Below, piece by piece: positions 11,801-23,800 of a DNA stretch of 64,000 nucleotides (positions within the stretch are counted from its first letter, which is position 1; each line of letters starts with the position of its first letter). Location: positions 8,720,033-8,784,032 of the forward strand of contig OX578286.1 of the NCBI GenBank assembly GCA_951217055.1, written 5' to 3'. This DNA is from Gerris lacustris (Eukaryota > Arthropoda > Insecta > Hemiptera > Gerridae). The translations under genes were made by a program, and so were the position numbers. The notes beneath the pieces were generated by a model. It did not search any database and was not told the origin of the DNA. It saw nothing but the letters and a program-made list of their open reading frames with translations.

Positions 11801-14800
11801 TATACAGATAAATTTTCCTTCCTTACCTGACCCCTGACCCTTGTAATACCTAGGCATTTCCCACCCTCTAGATTTGTAGTATTTATTTTCCGTTAGGCCA
11901 AAACGTAAATCCCAAACTTACTTCAGGACCTCAGTCCTTTTTTAGACACCAACCATTTACCACGCTTATAAACCTTTCGATTTCTAACATTACACTCTCG
12001 CTTTGCTCACTCTCGGAATTCTCTGCCTATTTGATTGTTATATATTGTGATTTGTTCGTTTCGACCCGGCTTGCTTTTTTGAATTCATTGCTTACTCTAT
12101 ATGTTTCAACGATGTCTGATAGAAATAGAAGACATGTTTTTTTTGGTTTCTTTCATACATTTTATTTTCTGCCTAAAGGTCAAATCTTTTAGTAAAATTA
12201 TTATAAGGTTGTAATTTTATTTTTATGGTTTACAACATAAAATGTGGAAATTAGAAATAAAAAGTGTTATGTATATATCATTTTATCTTTTTATTGAAAT
12301 AAAATTTCGTTTATTACAATACACTAAAATATAGTTACAACTATGTAGAACAAAATACAAAAAGATTTTTGTTCATATAAGGAAAATTGTAGAAGATATG
12401 AAGTAATTAGTAAAGTTAGTCAAAAGCGGGATATTTTTCACAATTGCCGACGGCCGCGCCGGTACATTATACTCTTTTTTGTACACTTTCGTACTTTTTA
12501 TTGTCTACCCAAAGCCTGAATCTTTTAGTTTTATTATTATTTGGTTGTAATTATTTAATTTTTATGTTTTTTAAACATAGAATATGGAGTTAAGATATAA
12601 AAATAATAGAAATATCACGTAAGATATAAAAAGTGTTATGTATATATCATTCTATCTTTTTATAAAAACAACATTTCGTTTATTACAATATACTAAAACA
12701 TAGCTACAACTATGTAGAACGAAATAAAAAAAGATTTTTGTTCATATAAGGAAAATTGTAGAAGATATGAAGTAATTAGTAAAGTTAGTCAAAAGCGGGA
12801 TATTTTTCACAATTGCCGACGGCCGGTACATTATACTCTTTTTTGTACACTTTCGTACTTTTTATTGTCTACCCAAAGCCTGAATCTTTTAGTTTTATTA
12901 TCATTTGGTTGTAATTATTTAATTTTTATGTATTTTTAACATAGAATATGAAGTTAAGATATAAAAATAATAGAAATAACATGTAAGATATAAAAAGTGT
13001 TATGTATATATCATTCTATCTTTTTATAAAAATAACATTTCGTTTATTACAATATACTAAAACATAGCTACAACTATGTAGAACGAAATAAAAAAAGATT
13101 TTTGTTCATATAAGGAAAATTGTAGAAGATATGAAGTAATTAGTAAAGTTAGTCAAAAGCGGGATATTTTTCACAATTGCCGACGGCCGGTACATTATAC
13201 TCTTTTTTGTACACTTTCGTACTTTTTATTGTCTACCCAAAGCCTGAATCTTTTAGTTTTATTATCATTTGGTTGTAATTATTTAATTTTTATGTATTTT
13301 TAACATAGAATATGAAGTTAAGATATAAAAATAATAGAAATAACATGTAAGATATAAAAAGTGTTATGTATATATCATTCTATCTTTTTATAAAAATAAC
13401 ATTTCGTTTATTACAATATACCAAAATATAGCTACAACTATGTAGAACGAAATAAAAAAAGATTTTTGTTCATAATAGGAAAATTGTAGAAGATATGAAG
13501 TAAATAGTGAAGTGAGTCAAAAGCCGGATAGTTTTAATGCATGGTTGAAAATTAGTCAGGCCCAGGGGTTCATTACTGAAAAATACACTCAGTCCCCAGG
13601 GTACTTATAACATTACAGAGCTCCGTCCTCAAAGGGTTAAACTGATTTAGCTCAAATCTGCAAGTATACAGCATACTAAAAAGCTTTTACCTATATCTTT
13701 TTAGTTTTCCTGAGGCTTGCAATATTAAAATGAGGTTGTTTGAACCGATTAAATGTTCCATGATTTAATCGGTATAGAAACTGTCAGACAGACATATTTC
13801 ATTAACATTTTGTTTTATTAATTTTTAAATCAATAATAAATTAGATTTACAAAATTTTATACAAACATAATGTTGATTATTCTATTAATAAAATGTTTTA
13901 GAAACACTTCTTATACTCAAGAAATGTTACTTAACTGCTCCTAATCATTAAGTGATAAGTTTTTGGTTTTTTTTTAAGCACAGATAAATACATGTTGTAA
14001 ATATAATCTATCTGTTACCACTTTCTGTAGGAACATAAGAGTGGTGTCACAAAATAATCTAGACTTTTATCAATAGATAAAACTAACTATATATTATGTA
14101 TGCAAACCTTCTTGTTTGTTCAGTATTGTTGTTCTTGATTGTTCAGTAGTTATTCTACATAAACATTAATACAAAATGAGTGTCGTAAATTATCTGTTAC
14201 TTTCTGCAAACATTTTATTTTGTTAAGTGGTGACTCAGAATATCTACGAATACTTTATATAGAAACTAGACACTTATAAATATCTCTTTAGGAGCTTATT
14301 CTTAAAAAATAATAGGTAAAAATTAGTTGTAGGCATGCATGGTTGTCATTTATGGAAACAGATTCTTATATTTCTTATATGTGATAAAACATTATCAATA
14401 TTAACTTTTATGTATTAAGTACATGAGTTAAAATGTAAGTTGGTATTTTGAACTTTTAAGATTTTTGTGCAAGTATACAGCATACTAAAGAGTTCTAACT
14501 ATATCTTTTTAGTTTTCCTGAGACTTGCTATATTAAATAAGAAAAATGTAGGAAATAGTGAATATTATTTATGATTCACTGATTTGGGATATCTTTCTGA
14601 CAAATTTTATGAAAGTAGTGAAGAGGAATAAGTGTTAAATACTTTATTTCTTTCTCACTATTGAAAATTATAAATTAATAATATATTAATTATAAATTAA
14701 CATGATTATGGGTTTCCTGAGCACAAGAACCTGTTTTCCTTAAAATTATCTGTTTTCTGCGCTATTTTTTCTTTTTGATCTTTAACTGTTTAAGGCTTAA

Positions 14801-17800
14801 GAGATAATTTGAACCCATATCAAATGCTCATTTGTGCTGATCAATAAAATTTCTCACTGGTTGATTTTAATGGCTGCCAAATGAAGGTGGAACAATCATA
14901 GATGTGTGTAGATCCAAACTAATTAAAAAAAATATTGGATGTGTTTACATGCAGTTATAACAATTTGGCACTATGAATCACTGTAACATAAAATTTACAC
15001 AGATAAACAAAAATTGGTACTATGGAACACTGTAAACACAAATCACACCTACATTAGCAACGGGTGGAAGTGGGATAGAAAACACATTTGTGAACAAGTA
15101 TATTGATGGTGTTAACCTTTTACAATTTTATCAAATTCTTATTATTGAAATGAAAACAGAAAATACAATTTTTTTTCATTGTTTGTTCATAGGAAATGGA
15201 AGAAGCTGCTGGTGAAGATGAGATTGAAATAGCAAAAGAAATGGCGCAAGATTTCTTAAACGATGATCTACCGGAGAAAGTATTCGGTTCAGCTAAGGCC
15301 GGTGTCGGTATGTGGGCTTCACTAATCCGCATTGTATCACCAATCACCGGTCAGACTCTCTCAACAACAAGACTAGAACAGAATGAAGCTGCTCTTTGCT
15401 TGTCTATTGTCAAGTTTTCAAATCAAGGAGAAAACGAGTTGTTCTTAGTGGTTGGAGTTGCTAAGGATTATCAGCTTAATCCACGTCAGATATCAACTGC
15501 TTACCTCTGTACATACAGGTAAAAATAATTTTATGAGTTTTGTTTTTTGACGCTGTTTTACATTTTATTTAAATTGATAATTTGGTCTAGCTAAGTGATG
15601 ATAAACCTTCATTTATCCACTAACATTGTCTGAATTAAATAATGATCAGATAAACGAACGGCCATCTGATAGCAAAACCAAAATAACTTATTTCTTGTTT
15701 ATTTATCCCGATGTTATTACTTATTCAAATCCTCTTCTAACCCTAAGGTGTCAATAAAAGGGTTTTTGAGTTTCGTGTGGTCAGTTTTAGGGAATTTCTT
15801 TAGATTGTTACTCCCTCTATGTTTTTTTTTAAATATAAAAAGATATAATTATTTACCCATTCCTTCGTCTATATAACCATTAAGACAAAGGGGTGTTAAG
15901 TCCAATGTACTTTGGGACAAAGGAATATCACACTAATGTTTTTATAAGGTGAGTAACAGTCTAAAGAAGAACATTTAGTACACCTTCTTTAGATTGTTAC
16001 TCACCTTATAAAAACAGAAGTGTGATATTTCTTTATCCCAAAGTACATGGGACTAAACATCCCTTTGTTTTAATAGTTATTTAGACGAAGGGAATAACAG
16101 TTCAAAAGAAGTGCCATAAAAGATATCGAGTTAGCTTAACCCTTTGTGGCACGGCTATAGTGGACAAACAAAGAGGCACGGGCGGCGCACTTTATACGCC
16201 GATGCATTTTTCAAATCATAAATTGGTTAATTCCAGATTATCTAGATTGTGTTTTGGAAATGTTGAACTAAATAGTCAATTGATGTATTAAATATTTATT
16301 TTTCAATGATATATTTAATTATAAAAATTAAAATTACTATAAAAAAGCAGTAATTACTCCTTCAGCGTTCTGACTTAGTATCGGGCTTTCTACCTTAATT
16401 ATCAACCCTATTTGTTATTATTAGCTGTCAAAGTCCTAAGATAACTCCACAACCATCATCCTAATCCGACAACTCATGCAAATCCGAAAAATATTGATCG
16501 GATGGCATAATTTTTCTATACCGGACATGGTGGCACGGGTGGCGCATACAGTACACTAAGACAAATAACAGAAATATTGCAAAAGAACCCAGAACGAAGC
16601 AATAATCAAAGCAGACTGTTTTATCTGTTTTAAGGGTCTCTAGTGGTAGGGTAAATTGAGATTTTATTATTCTCGCATCGTGAATCTGTGATTTGCAGAA
16701 ACTTTTTTACTCGTGGCGCACTCCATGCGCCAGCCCGTGTCTCGAAGGGTTAAAAGTCACCTTTTTTGACTAAGATGTTTGATGAGAATTCTTCTGAGCT
16801 GGAGTTCGATGAAAGGAATAAGTTTTTGTATTGGTTAATTAAATTTCTAAAAATTCCTCAATTCTCAGGTGCATCCCATAGCAACAGTCATGGAATGCTA
16901 ATTAAATGCCTTTTGCAAATCGATAAAGCATAAATGGACATTTCTGTTGAACTCCATAATCTTTTCAACTAGCTGTTGTTCAGTAACGATGAGGTTCTGT
17001 GTACTTCATTTGTGCAAAAACCACAATAGACCTTTATCAAGGAGATGTACTACTTCGGCTCTTTCCTCCTTCTAGGATGCGATGAAAGTCCTCTCCTGCC
17101 ACACTTAAGTCAGAAATGCCTTGGTATTAACCACATTCCCAATTGTCTCCTTTCTTCAATTAAAGGAACATTTATGTCTGTGTCCCAGTCCCTGGGAATT
17201 TTCTTGGGTTGTCAGGCATTACAGAATATTTTAAAAGGACCAGTTCTTCATCTGCCCTATTATGCCCCTAGTTATGTCCATTAGATGCAGGATTTGAAAC
17301 CAGTGATATTTGTTCAAAAGCTGCTCTGTATGGTGTTAAATGACAGATATACAGTTATGGAATAATGGGATGTTCGCCCATATTGTCATTACCACTTGGA
17401 TAGTAGTATTAAAATAAAAAGTGTACCTTTTTAGGTTGTTCACCCATATTGTCATTACCACGGTAGTATTGAACTAAACAAATAATGTAGAAAGGATATT
17501 TTTCGGAAGTTTTGGTAAGAGGGTTCTTGATTAATAGAGTAGTATTATTAGGTCTGGGTCATATATTATTAAATTTGACTAGGACAGAAAGTAACTTTTT
17601 GGTTAGAGGATTTTTATTATTGGAATGGTATAAGGGTATTATAACACCGAAGTCGTTCAAAACCGTGTAACAATTATAAGTGGTCTTGCAGTCTTCCCTC
17701 AGCTCTATGTAGGTATACTTATTGAAATAGTGTCACACTACGTTACAGGTATTAACACTTGTGTAGAAGGACCCTGTCCTAATAAGTCTCAAATTGTTCC

Positions 17801-20800
17801 TTTGCTGGTCATTGGTGCAGGTATGCTTATTGATACTCAAGTCATTCTGTCTTGTCCTATTGCTTTCAATATAACCCCTTAAGGTGGACCACAATCTTTC
17901 CGGATCTTGCTGTTTTTCTAGTTCCACCCAAGCTATTATTATAATTGATTAGAAATTCTTAATATTTTGTATTACTTAGTTATTTTTAATCTCTAGTCTA
18001 AATTCTTAAATGCTGCTTCATTTAACCTAATTAAAAAATGAAATCATAATTGAACATTTTAAATAAAATTTATTTTGAAAAGCTGATTTTTATTTATTTA
18101 CATTGATAATTTGGTCTAGCTAAGTGATGATAAACCTTCATTTATCCACTAACATTGTCTGAATAAAATAATGATCTGATAAACGAACGGCCATCTGATA
18201 GCAAAATCCAAACTTAAGTTATTTCTTGTAGCAAAATCCAAACTTGAGTTATTTCTTGTAGCAAAATCCAAACTTAAGTTATTTTTGGTTCTTGGTTATT
18301 TCTTGATTTATCTTGTTACATTATATAACAACTAAATTATAGGTTGGACTAGCCTATACGGGGCATCATGTATAGAAATGCAAAAACACTGGCACATATA
18401 ATTAAAATCTTTTCTATATATTGGTAAAAATATTCACCAATTATGGATTCTTCTTCATTTCATAAGTTTTCTCTTTATAAAATGTCCATCTTCAGTCCTC
18501 TATTTTGAGACACAGCTGTGTACAGGTCGATTTTGGGAATCTTGAGCGTATGTACCTGTTGCGGATTACCTGGGTTTCGATGTAGCGTATCTGGTTTTTC
18601 AAGAGAGTGTGAAATGAAAACGAATACATAAATAATGCAATTTATATCAATATACAGGAAACAGTTTAATTATGTATGCATTTTATTTGTTAGTTTTTGC
18701 ATTTCTATACATGATGCCCCATATAGGCTAGTCCAACCAAATTATAAAAACTAAGATATTTCATTAAGTGTGTTATATTTATTTATTTATTTTATAATAT
18801 ATATATTAACTTAAGATGTACTTTTCTTGTCTTTTGACAGATTAACTGGTAATGGAACTGGGTTGGAATTAGTACATAGAACACTTGTAGAAGAACTACC
18901 TTCAGCTATCTGTTCTTTCCATGGGAGAGTACTCGTAGGTGTTGGAAGGCTTCTCAGGTTATATGACATGGGCAAGAAGAAACTATTGAGGAAGTGTGAA
19001 AACAAGGTATACATTTACTCTTTTGTACTCAATTTTCACTAGAATTACTTTATACTTAGTAGTGTTATAGGTACCATCAATCCATTGTCTACTAACTAAC
19101 ATTAAATATAGTGTAAGAGATCTATATTTAGGTGAAGCATATCGGTTTTTGCTAAGACTGCACTGAAAAACATAGATAGTGGCACTCTCTTAAGGCCCGT
19201 TTACACGGTGATAGTTCTTGCACGATAGAACTATCATGTCAGTCTACGTCATACAACTATTGCCGAGGTGTGCAGTTTACACGGTGAGAGTTAAAATACG
19301 TCAAAACTTGTTGTGCACTCAATGTTACATCTACAAGGTGTACGGAATGTTCTTTAGACTGTTACTCCTCTCATAAAAACAGAAGTCTGATATTCCTGTG
19401 TCCCAAAGTACATTGGACTAAACATGCCTTTGTCTTAATAGTTATTTAATCAGTCATTTACATTCTAAAAAATCATAGGGGAGTAACAATCTAAAGAAGT
19501 ACTTAATCAGTCATAGTACTTAGGTTAAAAAGTTTAAATTTTCGTGGGGAGACAATTTTATTATTCTGCATTATCAGTCAAGTTTTTAATGCCTCCAGGT
19601 AACTAGGTGTTTTTGCCTAGAAATAGACCCTGTAGGAAGATCATTTCAATTTGGGGATACAATTTTCATTTCAGAATGATAACATTGCTGAGTCTATAAT
19701 AATCTCCAAAAGTTGAAGAGGTTACTGATATTCCAATGTTTGATTTTGCGTATTAGTACTTTACACCTGTAAAACGATAAGAAAAAATTTACCTGCTTGT
19801 AATGATGATAAATTTTCACAGACCTGTTCTGAGATTAAATTTTGAGGATAATTTTCTTCTGAACAAGCAAAATATTAAATTCCATTGCTCAATTTATCTT
19901 ATAATTCTGTGTTCAATTATGTTTCTCAAACTAATTATTTTTGTTAATGATTTCAGCATATTCCCAACCAAATAGTCAAGTTGGAGTCTATGGGACGTCG
20001 AATTTACGTCTGTGACATACAAGAAAGCGTTTTCTTCGTAAGATACAAGGCTATTGAGAATCAGCTCATTATATTCGCCGATGATACTCAGCCTAGATGG
20101 ATCACCACATCTTGTGTCTTGGATTACAATACAGTTGCCACCGCTGATAAATTTGGCAATGTTGCTGTGGTAAGAATATTTTCTCAATCTGCTGTATACA
20201 TTTTAATGCTATGTATTTTATGCTCTTAATTAAAGATATATCAATTGCTTTAATTCTTAGGATCACTATTTAAGTTCAGTTATCAGTAGCATATATTTTA
20301 TACAATTTTTCTTGTTACAGATAAGACTTGGCTCAGCGGTGAGTGACGATGTTGATGAAGATCCTACAGGAAATAAAGCTCTGTGGGACAGAGGTTTGCT
20401 CAACGGTGCATCACAGAAAGCTGACTTTGTCGCATCTTTCCACATTGGAGAAGTTGTCATGTCCCTTCAGGTAATAACTACATTATTTCTTATCATAGTA
20501 TGTAGAATTTTTTTAAATTTTCTGCCAGACCTCATCTGGGCAAGAGATATGGTTAAAAACAATTGCTAAATTCTCTAATCAGGCTGGCTAAAGTAAATTT
20601 CAGTGTTAATCGCAGATCTGACTAAACATAGCTGAATCTGTTTCATGACTCGAATACAATATTTATATTTATATTAAAGGTATATTTGATGTTATATCGA
20701 AAGAATAGTTATGGAAAAAATAAGTGGTCTATAGTTAAGAGTCAAAACACAAAGTTGGAGAAGATTATAATTTTAAGAATATGGGAAAGCGAAATAAAAT

Positions 20801-23800
20801 CAGATTTATGAATTAAGCAGGGTTTTACACAGTCAGCATATGCTTGGCCCAATTCAGCTTTGGACGCTACTTGAATTGTGTGAAACAGGGCATCAAGTCA
20901 ACTTTGACATCCAAGTTGAGTTTGACCCAACTTTTTGTTTTTATCATAGTGGACTTTGATGATAACAAAAATGGCGCCCACCTGTGACGAGCTGTGAGGT
21001 TTTTCTGGGTTTTGTTTACATATAGGTTTTTATATCACCACTGTTTTAAAAACTCAAATAAGTACAATTTAAGTGATAAGTTCTTGATTGAAAAACATTT
21101 TACAAAAATCTATCTTAACCTCTACTTTATAGTGTATCCACAGTTCCACTATTTGGACCAAGTAAACTTAGATAGTGTAAACCTTACTTCAAAGTTCCAA
21201 AACCACTTGGACCAAGTGGATTTGATCTAAGTTACTTGGACCAAGTATTCTTGGATCATTATAAACCTGGGTTAAGAATCTTTTGATAAAAATGTAACTT
21301 TTAGGCAGTATCTCTTAAGCTTTTTTTTAAGTTATATAAATGGGTTGAACTAGCCTATATGGGCATCGTGTATAGAAATAAAAAAACAAAAAAAAAAAAC
21401 TGGCACATATAATTAAAGTCTTTTCTGTATATTGATAAAAAATGCACCAATTATGGATTCTTCTTCATTTCATAAGTTTTCTCTTAATACAATTTCCATC
21501 TTCAGTCCTCTATTTTGAGACACAGCTGTGTACAGGTAGATTTTGGGAATCTTGGGCGCATGTATCTGTTGTAGATTACCTGGGCTTCGATGTAGCGTAT
21601 CTGGTTTTTCAAGAGAGTATGAAATGAAAAAGAATACATAAATAATGCAATTTATATCCATATACAGGAAACACTTTAATTATGTATGTATTATACTTGT
21701 TAGTTTTTTTTATTTCTATACATGAGGCCCTATATAGACTAGTCCAACCTATAAATGTTGTTTTCATGTTTTTTTCTTTGTTATTTTATTTTTCTATTAA
21801 ATTCCACATAACCATTTTGTAATCCTGAAATAATAAAACCATCAACAAATGCAAAGAGAGCAATGCATAAAATCAACTGTTTCTAGAACTTAAGTTTCAC
21901 TTCTAATGCCTGAGAGTCCTAACACATTTTTTTTTTTTTAGAAATAAATGAATTTTATGGTAACCTGTTCTGTTTTGTGTTGTAGAAAGCTACCCTGATC
22001 CCAGGAGGTAACGAGAGTTTGGTTTACACTACATTATCAGGAGGTATTGGCGTACTAGTACCGTTCACTTCCCATGAAGATCAGGATTTCTTCCAACATC
22101 TTGAAATGCATATGAGAAGTCAAAATCCACCTCTCACTGGAAGGGATCATCTTTCCTTCAGATCCTATTACTACCCTCTTAAGGTGTGTATTAGTAGTTC
22201 AGTATGATAAATATGTAGAACAGGTAACAATTTATTTTTGTATATTTGCACATATATTTAGCCCGTAACGTGGGTGATACTCGGCAAACTTAATAAGATT
22301 GGTAAATGCTAATAACATATAATGTTATTGGATCTTTGAACTTTCTCACAATCATTGCAAGGGAACCTACAAGACGTAAGAGTTCATATCTCTTCGGCTT
22401 TCTTAACTTGCTATATTAAATAAGGAGGTTTGTAGGAAATAGTACATCTAATCATGGTGTTACTCGTTTGGGATAATCCTTTCCAACAAATGTTATAATT
22501 ATTATTTAGCTGATGATAAATATTAATTAATTACAAGTTTTACTCTGAATTAATCTGAACTTTTATTTAAATTCGTAATTTTTAAATTTGAAAAAAAAAA
22601 TTGTACTCAATACTCTTAGTTATTTTATTTCATACTATTCTACACCCTGCGCTCCGCCCACTTAAGGTGCACAGCTAGCAAATCTCTGCGTGTGTCCAGC
22701 TATATAGTTAATAATCTATGGCTTTATCAGGCCACCAACAAACCAAGCCAATTCGTTAGTTAAATCTACTGTTCTTAAGGGATAATTTATGCTGCTGAGC
22801 GTTTTCTTGTGATTTTACAATTAACTTTTTTATTTTTGCTATTTTTCTTAGTTATTCCTTAATTGAATTCTATGCATTAAACATTGTTTCAATGCATTGA
22901 CAGTATTAAGTTTTAAGTTGTGATCTTACACTAATTTTTTTGATTCTTTTGATCGATAACTTTAGCAGACATCTTTGCACTTTTGGTTTTTTTTCAATGC
23001 AAGGAGTAAAATAATATACCATTGAAATCAAGTTTAAAAAACCATAAAAAAAAATAATATCGCAACGATTCTCTCCCTTCGAATAAAGTAGAAAATAAAC
23101 TGAACAGTTACCACAGTGGTAGAAATATATATTTAAAAAATAATATTTAATAATGTTCAATGTATTATTGAAATACAGTAATTTTAAATTAAAACAAGGG
23201 GTTTAAAATAAAAAACAAAAATATTAAATTTAGAAGAGAAATTAAGGTATCATTCACGTTTTAAAGTGGCTCCGCAAAAACTTTGTTTTTTACCAACAAA
23301 AGATAAATCCGTATGCACTTAGCTCCGCTAGCTGTGAACCCACTTTTAGGCTTAAAGTAAGGATCTGTGGCTCTCATTCCTATTATCATTTAGGCCAACC
23401 GAATAAATAAATAGTCAGGACTATATTATTCTTAATTCATTCCATTAATTATTAAGAGTAAAATACCCTGTGTATATTTATTACAATGTAAAAATTCCTC
23501 TGACCACCTCATCATCAGGCACAGCAATAACTGCAACTGTTATGAACATTTTTCTTCAAATCATGGTTTAAAAAAAAAATGGCTAATAACACTGGTTTTA
23601 CTCAATATCTTTCAATAAAACTAAGCCTACAACATGTTTATACGCACACCACTGTTTATACACCACTGTTTACAAACAAATGGATTTTGTTCAGCCAATT
23701 TTGCACCTATATAAAGTTGTACAATGTAAATAGTGTTAAAGTTATGGTTCTGTTAACTTAACAAGATTGGTGTAATACATACATTCAGTAGCGTATCCAG

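Larger units (their letters stand above)
11403..13636. mobile_element. piggyBac-like non-autonomous element carrying a satellite array
   Basis: TTAA at 11399-11402 and 13637-13640 flanks inverted ends CCCTTTGAGG and CCTCAAAGGG. TTAA plus CCCTTTG is the hallmark of piggyBac-type elements. The 2.2-kb interior has no transposase frame. It contains a 43-bp repeat at the left and a 364-bp tandem array at the right. Confidence 0.85.
10897..15192. other. SF3B3 intron with a large piggyBac-like element
   Basis: The element at 11403-13636 fills half of this intron. The rest holds the dispersed repeat at 14466-14605 and AT-rich sequence with no gene. Confidence 0.7.
15519..18840. other. SF3B3 intron, nested repeats
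   Basis: Bounded by a 110-bp direct repeat (15578-15690, 18099-18215). It holds a MITE, a piggyBac-type MITE, a LINE remnant and a TIR element with 8-bp TSD. Confidence 0.7.
19007..19956. other. SF3B3 intron
   Basis: Holds a truncated Harbinger-like end and a CTTCTTTAG-family MITE; otherwise AT-rich with nothing seen. Confidence 0.6.
20471..21985. other. SF3B3 intron
   Basis: Holds a possible TIR element (20818-21273) and the hAT-like copy at 21343. No gene is seen. Confidence 0.6.

Noticed and set aside
15575..18215. LTR retrotransposon
   Set aside because: The direct repeats lack TG..CA ends, a primer site and gag/pol frames.
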